Shown here piece after piece: positions 25,955-34,063 of a stretch of 64,000 nt of DNA (positions within the stretch are counted from its first letter, which is position 1; each line of letters opens with the position of its first letter). The notes beneath the pieces were generated by a model that saw nothing but the letters and a program-made list of their open reading frames with translations, was not told where the DNA came from and searched no databases. This DNA is from Curvibacter lanceolatus ATCC 14669 (GTDB lineage: Bacteria; Pseudomonadota; Gammaproteobacteria; Burkholderiales; Burkholderiaceae_C), in contig NZ_KB906274.1 of NCBI RefSeq assembly GCF_000381265.1, positions 1-64,000 of the forward strand. The letters run 5' to 3'. The position numbers and the translations under genes are program-made.

Positions 25955-27474
25955 AGATCCGAGCCCAAATCGGCATGGTCCTGAATCTGGACAAATGCAT
26001 CGGCTGCCACACCTGTTCGGTGACCTGCAAGAACGTCTGGACCAACCGCCCCGGCGTGGAATACGCCTGGTTCAACAACGTCGAGACCAAGCCCGGCATC
26101 GGCTACCCCAAGGAATGGGAGAACCAGGACAAGTGGAACGGTGGCTGGGTGCGCAAGAGCGACGGCCGCATCGAGCCGCGCCAGGGCGGCAAGCTCAAGC
26201 TGCTGATGCGCCTGTTTGCCAACCCCAACCTGCCCGAGATCGACGACTACTACGAGCCCTTCACCTTCGACTACGAGCACCTGCAGAGCGCGCCCAAGTC
26301 GAAGGCGCCGCCCACGGCGCGCCCGCGCAGCCTGATCACCGGCCAGCGCATGGAGAAAATCGAATGGGGCCCGAACTGGGAGGAGATCCTGGGCGGCGAG
26401 TTCAGCAAGCGCAGCAAGGACAAGAACTTCGAAGACATCCAGAAGGACATCTACGGCCAGTTCGAGAACACCTTCATGATGTACCTGCCGCGCCTGTGCG
26501 AGCACTGCCTGAACCCGACCTGCGTGGCCAGCTGCCCCTCAGGCTCGATCTACAAGCGCGAGGAAGACGGCATCGTGCTGATCGACCAGGACAAGTGCCG
26601 CGGCTGGCGCATGTGCGTGTCCGGCTGCCCCTACAAGAAAATCTACTACAACTGGCAAAGCGGCAAGGCCGAGAAGTGCATCTTCTGCTACCCCCGCATC
26701 GAGGCCGGCCAGCCCACCGTGTGCTCCGAAACCTGCGTGGGCCGCATCCGCTACCTGGGCGTGCTGCTGTATGACGCCGACCGCATCGAGCAGGCCGCCC
26801 AGACCGAGCACGACCGCGACCTGTACCAGGCCCAGCTCGATGTGTTCCTGGATCCGCACGACCCGTCCGTGATCGAACAGGCCCGGCGCGACGGCGTGCC
26901 CGAAGCCTGGCTGACCGCCGCGCGCAACAGCCCGGTCTACAAGATGGCGGTGGACTGGAAGGTTGCCCTGCCCCTACACCCCGAGTACCGCACGCTGCCC
27001 ATGGTCTGGTATGTGCCACCGCTGTCGCCCATCCAGGCCGCCGCCAACTCGGGCGACCTGGGCGTGAATGGCGAGATCCCCGACGTGAACCAGCTGCGCA
27101 TCCCCGTGCAGTACCTGGCCAACCTGCTGACCGCTGGCGACACCGGCCCCGTGATGCGGGCGCTGGAGCGCATGCTGGCCATGCGCGCCTACATGCGTTC
27201 GCGCCACGTGGACCAGGTCGAGAACACCGCGGTGCTGAACCAGGTGGGCCTGGACGCGGCCACGGTGCAGGACATGTACGACATCATGGCCATTGCCAAC
27301 TACGAAGACCGCTTCGTCATCCCCAGCACCCACCGCGAATACGCTGAGAACACCTTCGACGTGCGCGGCGGCTGCGGCTTCTCGTTCGGCAACGGCTGCT
27401 CGGACGGTGCCAGCGAGCCCAGCCTGTTCGGGGCCAAGAAGAAGCGCACCATCCCGATCAAGGCGGAGGAATGA
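25951..27474 (+). CDS. narH: Respiratory nitrate reductase beta subunit
   Basis: The protein has 507 residues from ATG 25951, overlapping the narG stop by four bases. Upstream in-frame sequence is a narG shadow. Four iron-sulfur clusters are set by ferredoxin-like Cys groups: Cys16, 19, 22 and 26 (CIGCHTCSVTCKN), CEHCLNPTCVASCP, CRGWRMCVSGCPY and KCIFCYPR...CSETC. The Trp in CRGWRMC is the usual replacement that gives a [3Fe-4S] cluster. It carries electrons from NarI hemes to NarG. It ends in another ATGA overlap with narJ. Confidence 0.96.
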   Translation: MKIRAQIGMVLNLDKCIGCHTCSVTCKNVWTNRPGVEYAWFNNVETKPGIGYPKEWENQDKWNGGWVRKSDGRIEPRQGGKLKLLMRLFANPNLPEIDDYYEPFTFDYEHLQSAPKSKAPPTARPRSLITGQRMEKIEWGPNWEEILGGEFSKRSKDKNFEDIQKDIYGQFENTFMMYLPRLCEHCLNPTCVASCPSGSIYKREEDGIVLIDQDKCRGWRMCVSGCPYKKIYYNWQSGKAEKCIFCYPRIEAGQPTVCSETCVGRIRYLGVLLYDADRIEQAAQTEHDRDLYQAQLDVFLDPHDPSVIEQARRDGVPEAWLTAARNSPVYKMAVDWKVALPLHPEYRTLPMVWYVPPLSPIQAAANSGDLGVNGEIPDVNQLRIPVQYLANLLTAGDTGPVMRALERMLAMRAYMRSRHVDQVENTAVLNQVGLDAATVQDMYDIMAIANYEDRFVIPSTHREYAENTFDVRGGCGFSFGNGCSDGASEPSLFGAKKKRTIPIKAEE

Positions 27475-28184
27475 CCATGAGCACGGCACACAACACCCCC
27501 GCGCGCAGCCTGCGCGCCCTGGCCCACCTGCTGACCTACCCGGATGCCGCGCTGCGCCAGGTGCTGCCCGAGATCGAGGCGGCACTGCAGCAGGAGGCCG
27601 CGCTGTCGGCCGAACACCGCGCCGGCCTGCTGGCGCTGACGCAGGCCCTGCAGAGCAGGGACCCGCTCGAGGTCGAGGGTGACTACGTCGACCTGTTCGA
27701 CCGCGGGCGGGCCACCTCGCTGCACCTGTTCGAGCACGTGCACGGCGATTCGCGTGACCGCGGCCCGGCCATGATCGACTTGCTGCAGACCTACGAGCAA
27801 GGCGGCCTGTACCTGGACCCGGCCCGCACCGATGGCGAACTGCCCGACCACCTGCCAGTGGTGCTGGAGTTCGCCTCCACGCTGGCGCCCCAGGCCTGCC
27901 GCGATTTCATCGGCGAGTTCGCCCACATCCTGAACAGCGTTCACGACGCGCTGAACCACCGGCAAAGCCCCTATGCCGTCGCCCTGGCCGCTGTGCTGGC
28001 ACTGGGCGGCCAGGCCCTGGTGGTGCGCCCCCTGGTGGCCGAGCCCGCCATGGATGAAAGCTGGGCCGAGCCCGAAGCCTTTGCCGGTTGCAGCAGCCCA
28101 GGCCAGCAAAACCCCGGCCAGAGCCAGCCCATCCACTTCATGCCCCTTGCCGGGGCAGCCCAGCCACGAGGAGCCCTGTCATGA
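27471..28184 (+). CDS. narJ: Nitrate reductase assembly chaperone
   Basis: The protein has 237 residues from ATG 27471. A second ATG at 27477 is an alternative. The family core is clear: LLTYPDAALRQ, the motif YVDLFDRGRATSLHLFEHVHGDSRDRGPAM and the helical remainder. NarJ binds apo-NarG and allows molybdenum cofactor insertion before membrane attachment. The last 40 residues (after PAMDESW) are Pro/Gln/Gly-rich and likely disordered. It overlaps narH and narI by four bases each. Confidence 0.95.
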   Translation: MTMSTAHNTPARSLRALAHLLTYPDAALRQVLPEIEAALQQEAALSAEHRAGLLALTQALQSRDPLEVEGDYVDLFDRGRATSLHLFEHVHGDSRDRGPAMIDLLQTYEQGGLYLDPARTDGELPDHLPVVLEFASTLAPQACRDFIGEFAHILNSVHDALNHRQSPYAVALAAVLALGGQALVVRPLVAEPAMDESWAEPEAFAGCSSPGQQNPGQSQPIHFMPLAGAAQPRGALS

Positions 28185-28876
28185 GCCTCAGCCATCAATT
28201 CATCTTCGGCATCTACCCCTACCTCTGCGGTGTGATCTTTCTGCTGGGCAGCCTGATCCGCTTCGACCGAGAGCAGTACAGCTGGCGCAGCGAGTCGAGC
28301 CAGATGCTGGCCTCGGGCAGCCTGCGCTGGGGCTCCAACCTGTTCCATGTGGGTGTGATCGGCCTGTTCTTCGGCCACCTGTTCGGCATGCTGACGCCGC
28401 CCGAGATCGTGCACGCCCTGGGCGTGAGCCCGGCGCAGAAGCAACTGCTGGCCGTGGTGGCCGGCGGCACCCTGGGCGGCCTGGGCCTGATCGGCCTGCT
28501 GCTGCTGATCCGCCGCCGCCTGGGCAACGCCCGGGTGCGCGCCACCTCGCACAAGCGGGACTTCGTGGTGCTGTTCTGGCTGCTGGCCACCCTGCTGCTG
28601 GGCCTGTCCACCGTGCCGTTGTCGCTGCAGCACAGCGATGGCACCACCATGCTGCTGCTGATGGCCTGGGCGCGCCACATCGTCACTTTCCAGGGGGACG
28701 CGGCCAGCCTGATCGCGGGCGTGTCGCCGGTGTTCAAGCTGCACATGTTCATGGGCATGAGCCTGTTTGCCATCTTCCCCTTCACCCGCCTGGTGCATGT
28801 GTGGAGCGGCTTTGCCGCAGCGGGCTATGTGGCCCGACCCTGGCAGATCGTGCGCAGTCGCAAGATCGGCCTCTGA
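28181..28876 (+). CDS. narI: Respiratory nitrate reductase gamma subunit, cytochrome b
   Basis: The protein has 231 residues from ATG 28181. It has five membrane segments. His residues in WGSNLFHVGVIGLFFGHLFG and in KLHMFMGMSLFAIFPFTRLVHVWSG supply the two b-heme ligand pairs. It oxidises quinol at the outer face of the membrane and passes electrons to NarH. The length is normal for the family. It closes the overlapping narGHJI unit. Confidence 0.95.
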   Translation: MSLSHQFIFGIYPYLCGVIFLLGSLIRFDREQYSWRSESSQMLASGSLRWGSNLFHVGVIGLFFGHLFGMLTPPEIVHALGVSPAQKQLLAVVAGGTLGGLGLIGLLLLIRRRLGNARVRATSHKRDFVVLFWLLATLLLGLSTVPLSLQHSDGTTMLLLMAWARHIVTFQGDAASLIAGVSPVFKLHMFMGMSLFAIFPFTRLVHVWSGFAAAGYVARPWQIVRSRKIGL

Positions 28877-28906
28877 GCCGGCACGCTTCTGAAAGAGAAA
28901 CACCCC

Positions 28907-29704
28907 ATGACACCCAACCCCATCCGGCCCACCCCCACACAGGCCACTCTGAGCGTGGCCGGCCAACGCCTGGACGAAGACCGCAGCGACCTCAGCGAGG
29001 GCGAGCGCCACCAGCGCGCCCGCCTGGCCCTGCTGCGTCTGGCCGCCATCCACGATGGCCTGCTGCCCGACAGCGACCCGGCGCCGCACGACGGCGTGCT
29101 CAGCGAGGCTGCGGCCGATGCCATCGACCTGTGGCTGGCGCAGCACCTGCAGGTGCCCGAGCCGGATGAGACCGCCTGCCGCCGCTACCACGCGGCGCAC
29201 CGCGCCCGCTACGCCGTGGGCGAGCGCGTGCAGGCGCGCCACATCCTGTTTGCCGTGACCCCGGGCACCGACGTGAAGGCGCTGCGCGGCCGCGCCGAAC
29301 AGGCCTTGCTGAGCCTGCGCGCCGAACCCCAGCGCTTTGCCGAGCAGGCCGCCGCCCTGTCCAACTGCCCCAGCGGCGCCCAAGGCGGTGAACTGGGCTG
29401 GCTGGGCGAGGCCGACTGCGCGCCCGAACTGGCCCGCGAACTGCTGGGCCAGGACGCAGACCGCGCCCATGTGGGGGTGCTGCCGCGCCTGGTGCACTCG
29501 CGCTTCGGCCTGCATGTGGTGGAGGTGCTGGCCCGCGAGCCCGGTCAGCACCCCGAGTTCGAACAGGTGCGCAACGCCGTGGCCCAGGCCATGCGCCAAA
29601 GCGCCTGGATCACCGCCCTGCGCCAGCAACTGCTGGTGCTGGCCGCCCGCTGGCCCGTGCAAGGCGTGGCGCTGGAGCAGGCCGAGTCGCCGCTGATGCA
29701 GTGA
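28907..29704 (+). CDS. Parvulin-type peptidyl-prolyl isomerase of the nar operon
   Basis: The protein has 265 residues and starts 30 bases after narI, so it is probably the last gene of the operon. A poorly conserved N-terminal half (1-105) precedes a PpiC/parvulin rotamase domain: VQARHILFAV, the SNCPSGAQGGELGWLG core, and HSRFGLHVVEVL. NifM-like proteins share this layout. It has no signal peptide, so it acts in the cytoplasm. A role in maturation of NarG or another nar subunit is inferred from its position. Confidence 0.88.
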   Translation: MTPNPIRPTPTQATLSVAGQRLDEDRSDLSEGERHQRARLALLRLAAIHDGLLPDSDPAPHDGVLSEAAADAIDLWLAQHLQVPEPDETACRRYHAAHRARYAVGERVQARHILFAVTPGTDVKALRGRAEQALLSLRAEPQRFAEQAAALSNCPSGAQGGELGWLGEADCAPELARELLGQDADRAHVGVLPRLVHSRFGLHVVEVLAREPGQHPEFEQVRNAVAQAMRQSAWITALRQQLLVLAARWPVQGVALEQAESPLMQ

Positions 29705-29784
29705 GGATGTGCGGAGGGCGGTGCGGCGGCACGGAGCCAGGGGTGGCGTGGCAATCTGGCACTCCCCTGCTGGGGAATGTGCAA

Positions 29785-29805
29785 TTGAGATACGATGTAA
29801 CTCAA
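29785..29805. promoter_or_regulatory. Operator-like inverted repeat before the toxin-antitoxin genes
   Basis: Arms TTGAGATAC and GTAACTCAA surround the three-base centre GAT and match at eight of nine positions. The site ends 21 bases before the antitoxin ATG, where DinJ/RelB-type antitoxins usually bind their own promoter. A separate short hairpin (TCCCC/GGGGA near 29763-29775) lies just upstream. Confidence 0.6.
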
Positions 29806-29826
29806 ACAGCCTGAGCTCCAAGCCAT

Positions 29827-30108
29827 ATGCCCGCCAACACCACCATGGTTCACGTTCGTTTGGATGAACAACTCAAGACCCAGGCCGCCGAAACGCTGGC
29901 CACCATGGGGCTGACCGTTTCGGATGCCATTCGGGTTTTTCTGACACGCGTGGTGGCCGATCAGGCCTTGCCTTTTGCACTCAAGGCACCCAACCCCAGC
30001 AGCCAAGCCGCGATCGCTGAAGCCGAGGAAATCATCGCCAGCCATCGGGCACGGTTCTCCGACCCCGAGGCGCTGCTGAATGAACTCCAAGAAGCCAGCC
30101 GCGAGTAA
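29827..30108 (+). CDS. RelB/DinJ-family antitoxin
   Basis: The protein has 93 residues. It begins MPANTTMVHVRLDEQLK with a ribbon-helix-helix segment (VHVRLDEQLKTQAAETLATMGLTVSDAIRVFLTRVV), the typical DinJ/RelB DNA-binding dimer. The C-terminal part should wrap the toxin. The toxin gene overlaps by 29 bases. The operator-like repeat upstream supports autoregulation. Confidence 0.9.
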   Translation: MPANTTMVHVRLDEQLKTQAAETLATMGLTVSDAIRVFLTRVVADQALPFALKAPNPSSQAAIAEAEEIIASHRARFSDPEALLNELQEASRE

Positions 30109-30409
30109 GCGAACCTCTCTTCCGCGCCAATCGGATTACACGCGGCAATTCCTCAAGGATTGGCAGCGCCTGACCCACTCGGGTCGTTATGACATGAAGC
30201 GGCTGAAAGAGGCCATGCTGCTGCTGTTGGCCCATGATGGGCCCATGCCGCCTGAATGGTTGGATCATGAGCTGCAGGGGCCCTGGGCAGGCCACCGAGA
30301 ATGCCATGTGGGAGGCGACTTTCTGCTGATTTATGCGCTGGCTGCTTCTGGCCCTGGCGAGGTCATCGTGTTTGTACGCTGCGGCAGCCACGCGGATCTG
30401 TTTTCTTGA
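30080..30409 (+). CDS. YafQ-family mRNA interferase toxin
   Basis: The protein has 109 residues, with about 18 extra basic residues before the usual start (SDYTRQFLKDWQRL). Catalytic residues of the YafQ type are in place: His63 (DHEL), His72 and His76 (GHRECHV), Asp80 and Phe81, and His104 (RCGSHADLF). YafQ cleaves mRNA on the ribosome. The overlap with the antitoxin gene ensures linked expression. All key residues are present, so the toxin looks functional. Confidence 0.9.
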   Translation: MNSKKPAASKRTSLPRQSDYTRQFLKDWQRLTHSGRYDMKRLKEAMLLLLAHDGPMPPEWLDHELQGPWAGHRECHVGGDFLLIYALAASGPGEVIVFVRCGSHADLFS

Positions 30410-30488
30410 CCGCGCGGTCGCTTCTGTAGACATTCAAGACACGGACAGGATTTTGGTCGACTACCTTGATGACCACTGATAGATCGAG

Positions 30489-31055
30489 ATGAGCAAAATG
30501 CACAACCCTCCCCACCCCGGCGAAGTGCTGCGCGACTACCTGGGCGACATCACGGTGACTGACGCAGCGCAGCAGCTCGGCGTGCATCGCGTCACGTTGA
30601 CACGCATCATCAGCGGGCGTGCCGGGGTCTCTCCCGACATGGCCTATCGCCTGGCCAGCGCATTGGGCACCAGCCCTGAACTGTGGGCCGGTATGCAGAT
30701 GCAGTACGACCTGCACCAAGCCAGCAAAACGAAGCGCCCCCACATAGCGGATGACAGCGCAAGGGCTGGCCAGGGCCAGCCCCTGTCTTTCTGCCCTGTC
30801 TTTCTGATTCCGCGCCCTCAGCCCCCTGACTTCTTCTGCACAAACGCCCGCGCCTCCTTGTCGGAGCGGCGGATGTGCAGCGACAGCCAGTCGCGCAGCA
30901 CGCTGGACAGCTGCGAGGCCACCGTGATGCTGCCGGCCTCGTACTGGCGCTTGAGCTCTTCGAGCTGGCCGATGAAATGGGCGTGGCCGATCTGGTGCTG
31001 CTCCAGGCGCGGAAAGCCCACCTCGCGCATCAGCGCCTCTTCGCGGCTCAGGTGA
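30489..31055 (+). CDS. HigA-type antitoxin with a lost C-terminus
   Basis: Residues 1-85 are a clear HigA/VapI helix-turn-helix protein (MHNPPHPGEVL, AQQLGVHRVTLTRIISGRAG, YDLHQA). The frame then continues for about 100 residues that are only the antisense of the hemerythrin gene, ending at 31055. Real HigA proteins are about 95-105 residues, so the native end was probably lost near 30750 by deletion or frameshift. Just upstream, at about 30420-30479, a frame ending VDYLDDH may be the tail of a lost HigB toxin gene. The locus therefore looks like a decayed HigBA pair beside the intact DinJ/YafQ pair. Confidence 0.55.
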   Translation: MSKMHNPPHPGEVLRDYLGDITVTDAAQQLGVHRVTLTRIISGRAGVSPDMAYRLASALGTSPELWAGMQMQYDLHQASKTKRPHIADDSARAGQGQPLSFCPVFLIPRPQPPDFFCTNARASLSERRMCSDSQSRSTLDSCEATVMLPASYWRLSSSSWPMKWAWPIWCCSRRGKPTSRISASSRLR

Positions 31056-31225
31056 TCGCGGGCGTAGGCCAGCAACTCACCCAGCACGCGGCTCACCACC
31101 TCGCGCCCCCGCCCCTGGCTGGTGGCGGTGTGCAGTTGGTTGACCAGATCGACCAGGTGCCGGTGGTCCTGATCGATGGGGCCGTGGTCGATCACCAGAT
31201 CGTCGGCCCATTCAAAGTAAGCCAT
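30818..31225 (-). CDS. Bacteriohemerythrin
   Basis: The protein has 135 residues. All seven iron ligands are present: His21, His58, Glu62, His77, His81, His117 and Asp122. Such proteins bind oxygen reversibly at a di-iron site and may deliver or sense it. The gene lies 43 bases behind a chemoreceptor gene on the same strand, so both may be transcribed from the promoter region near 32950. A role in oxygen taxis or buffering is inference. Confidence 0.93.
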   Translation of the reverse strand: MAYFEWADDLVIDHGPIDQDHRHLVDLVNQLHTATSQGRGREVVSRVLGELLAYARDHLSREEALMREVGFPRLEQHQIGHAHFIGQLEELKRQYEAGSITVASQLSSVLRDWLSLHIRRSDKEARAFVQKKSGG

Positions 31226-31268
31226 GCAAGGACTCCGTGTTGGATCGCAAGGGGCCAGCGCCTGGCCT

Positions 31269-32816
31269 TCAGGCGAGTTTGAAGAAGCGCACAGTGCCGT
31301 CCAGCGACTGGGCCTGTTGCTCCAGTGCCTGGGTGGCGGCAGCAGCCTCTTCGACCAGTGCCGCGTTCTGCTGGGTGACCTGGTCCATCTGGCCCACAGC
31401 CTGACTGACCTGGTCGATACCGGTACTCTGCTCCCGGCTGGCCATGGCGATCTCGCGCATCAGGTCAGCCACCCGGCGCACGCTGACCACGGTTTCATCG
31501 AGCGTGCTGCCGGCGCGCTCGACCTGAGCGCAGCCAGCGCCCACATGCACCACCGAAGCATCGATCAGTTGCCGGATCTCGCGGGCAGCCTCGGCAGCGC
31601 GACCGGCCAGTTGCCGCACTTCGCTGGCCACCACGGCAAAGCCGCGCCCCTGCTCGCCTGCCCGAGCAGCCTCGACAGCCGCATTGAGCGCCAGCAGATT
31701 GGTCTGGAAGGCGATGCCGTCAACCACGCCGATGATGTCGGCGATGCGTTTGGAAGAGCGGTCGATGGCTTCCATGGTCTGAATCACCTCAGCCACCACC
31801 TGACCGCCCTGAACCGCCACCTCGGCAGCCGATTCGGCCAGGCGGTGTGCTCGCAGGCCACTGTCGTCGTTTTGGCGCACCGTGGCGGCCAATTGCTCCA
31901 TCGACGCAGCGGTCTGCTCAAGGGCACTTGCCTGCTCTTCGGTCCGCGACGACAGGTCCAGGTTACCCGCAGCAATCTGACGCGTGGCAGTGGCCATCGC
32001 CTCCGTGCCCCCGCGTACCTGGCTGACCACCTGATGCAGGCTCAGACTCATGTCGTGCAGCGCCACCTGCAACTGGCCGATCTCATCGCGGCGGTTCGTG
32101 TCGATCCGGCTGCTCAGATCACCCTTGGCCACACACCGGGCCCATTGCAGGGCCTGCCCCATGGGCAGCGTGATGTCGCGCGTCAACCAGGCCGACAGGC
32201 CCATCCCGCAAAGCAGGCCCAGCCCTCCCAGCACCCCCATCAACAGCCGTGACTCATTGCTGGCATCCAGCACCTCCCGGGCACTGTGGTCGGCCAAGGA
32301 CTTCTGGAGCCGATTGAGCTGGTTGATCGGGGCTTGCAAGGCATCGAGGGCAGGCAGGGTTTCGCGGTGCAGCAAAGCGGTCGCCTGCTCGTGCTGGCCG
32401 TCATCGACCAGTTTCATCACCCGTGTGAACGAGGCCACATAGTGCTCACGGGCCTGCTGCAATTCCTGCATCAGGGCACGGCCCTCAGGCCGGTAAATCA
32501 GACGGTCCAGCGCTCCCAGCGCCTCGGTGATGCTGCGCTTGTTGTGTTCGATCCGTTCGCGGATGGCGTCGCGCTGCGGCCCCTCAGCACCCAGAACCAA
32601 CTCCATGGTGCGCCGCGCATTGGCCCGGGTGCCCACATCCACCGCGTGGATGGCCTCCACCTTGGCCCAGTCCTTGTCCACCAGGCGCTGATTGATGTCG
32701 CGAACCTGGGCAAAGCGCCAGCCGCCGATCAGGGCCATGCCCAACATCATCGCGATGAGCAGGCCAAAGCCCAGACTCAGGCGAACCCCAATCCTCATAT
32801 CACTGAACCTGCGCAT
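31269..32816 (-). CDS. Methyl-accepting chemotaxis protein
   Basis: The protein has 515 residues. There is a first membrane segment (about 10-32), a four-helix-bundle-type ligand domain, a second membrane segment (about 190-212), a HAMP domain and the signalling domain with the hairpin tip [29 protein letters not shown]. It should control CheA. Unlike the receptor at 61540 it has no C-terminal tether pentapeptide. A bacteriohemerythrin gene follows, and an FNR-like box lies about 120 bases upstream. Confidence 0.94.
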   Translation of the reverse strand: MRRFSDMRIGVRLSLGFGLLIAMMLGMALIGGWRFAQVRDINQRLVDKDWAKVEAIHAVDVGTRANARRTMELVLGAEGPQRDAIRERIEHNKRSITEALGALDRLIYRPEGRALMQELQQAREHYVASFTRVMKLVDDGQHEQATALLHRETLPALDALQAPINQLNRLQKSLADHSAREVLDASNESRLLMGVLGGLGLLCGMGLSAWLTRDITLPMGQALQWARCVAKGDLSSRIDTNRRDEIGQLQVALHDMSLSLHQVVSQVRGGTEAMATATRQIAAGNLDLSSRTEEQASALEQTAASMEQLAATVRQNDDSGLRAHRLAESAAEVAVQGGQVVAEVIQTMEAIDRSSKRIADIIGVVDGIAFQTNLLALNAAVEAARAGEQGRGFAVVASEVRQLAGRAAEAAREIRQLIDASVVHVGAGCAQVERAGSTLDETVVSVRRVADLMREIAMASREQSTGIDQVSQAVGQMDQVTQQNAALVEEAAAATQALEQQAQSLDGTVRFFKLA

Positions 32817-32936
32817 GCCGTTCCCCTGTCAGAGTCGGCGCGGGACACCCCGCAACCATGGGGCAGATGGTAGGCAAGGCCGGGTCGTTTGACCCTCCTC
32901 CATTGGAACTAGGGGGATGCGCTGCCTGATCAAAAT

Positions 32937-32950
32937 TTGAGGCAAATCAA
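32937..32950. promoter_or_regulatory. FNR/Anr-like box upstream of the chemoreceptor gene
   Basis: TTGAG-GCAA-ATCAA matches TTGAT-N4-ATCAA at nine of ten positions. It lies about 120 bases before the chemoreceptor ATG on the minus strand, in a 289-base gap. Anaerobic control of chemoreceptor and hemerythrin is inferred. Confidence 0.5.
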
Positions 32951-33105
32951 ATCCAAGGCGCCCCCGGCCTGGCCGGCCAGGCGAGACCCGATGGACATGG
33001 CGCTTGAAATGCACTGCTGCCCCATCGGTTCAGCCCAGGGCAGCTGCGGCCCATGACAAGGTGAGCGGGGCGTGACGGCCTGGGCATACAGGCCCACACC
33101 TCACC

Positions 33106-33963
33106 TCACCTCGACTTGCGACGCGAGAGTGAAAAAGCCCCGGAGCCCGCACTGGGCAATTTCACGCAGATCAGCTGCACCTGCTGCTGGATGACCTTGG
33201 CCACCAGCGCGCGGCGGGCCGGCCCCAGCCGGCTTGAAATGGCGGCCACGCTGATGGCGGCGATCGGGTTGTCGGGTGGGAAGGCAACGCCCACAGCCGC
33301 CGTGCCAGGCGTTGCCGCGCTGTCCAGAAAGGCATAGCCCTGGGCCTGGGTGTCGGCCACGGCCCGCTGCACGAAGCCGGGCTCGAAGGTACCGAACCGG
33401 GCATAGCGCGCGTCATTGGCCTCGACGATCTGCGCCACCTCGGCTTCGGGCAGCGCACTCAGGATCGCCAGCCCCCCCGCACCCACGCCCATGGGGCGGC
33501 GGATGCCCACGTCCAGGGTCAGGGCCTTGATCGGGTAGTCGCCCAGCACCCGGCTGGTGCAGATGGCCTCCACGCCGCGGCGCTCGCTGAGGTAGACCGT
33601 GTCTTGCGTCTCGTCGGCGATGGCCTGCATGGCCTGCTCGCACAGGTCGGCCAGGCGAAAGGGTGGCTGCGCCAGCAGACCCAGCTCGTACAGCAGCGGG
33701 CCCAGGTGGTACTTGCGCGTCATGGCGTCACGCACCACCAGGCCCTCCAGCTCCAGCCGCTGCAGCATGCGAAAACAGGTGGACATGGGCAGGCCGCTGA
33801 CGCTGACCACATCGGCGATGCGCATGCCGCGCCGCCCGCGCGAGGCCACCACGCGCAGCATGCCGACAACACGTTCAATGCTCTGGGTGCCGGTGCGCGA
33901 GGCGCCTTCGGCCAGGGCCGTGTCCGCCGGGGCGGTGCTTCGGGGCTTTCGTTTAGTTTCCAC
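33106..33963 (-). CDS. IclR-family regulator, divergent from the hydro-lyase operon
   Basis: From GTG 33963 the protein has 285 residues. ATG 34029 and a further upstream start are possible, but they would run into the divergent promoter. The winged helix is SIERVVGMLRVVASRGRRGMRIADVVSVSGLPMSTCFRMLQRLE, and the effector domain follows (residues 110-265). IclR proteins in such positions respond to the substrate or an intermediate of the neighbouring pathway. It is transcribed away from the aconitase-like operon 100 bases off, which strongly suggests that it controls that operon. Confidence 0.87.
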   Translation of the reverse strand: METKRKPRSTAPADTALAEGASRTGTQSIERVVGMLRVVASRGRRGMRIADVVSVSGLPMSTCFRMLQRLELEGLVVRDAMTRKYHLGPLLYELGLLAQPPFRLADLCEQAMQAIADETQDTVYLSERRGVEAICTSRVLGDYPIKALTLDVGIRRPMGVGAGGLAILSALPEAEVAQIVEANDARYARFGTFEPGFVQRAVADTQAQGYAFLDSAATPGTAAVGVAFPPDNPIAAISVAAISSRLGPARRALVAKVIQQQVQLICVKLPSAGSGAFSLSRRKSR

Positions 33964-34063
33964 AGTGTGGCAGTAATTGGGGTTGCACCTGAACAGGCCT
34001 TGATCTGCCCCCACTGTAATCGGCTGCATGACGACAAATCGACAACCACATCGTGGAAGTTGA

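Noticed and set aside
30600-31055. C-terminal 100 residues of the HigA-type frame as a real domain
   Set aside because: They are the reverse strand of the bacteriohemerythrin gene, whose seven iron ligands are all present.
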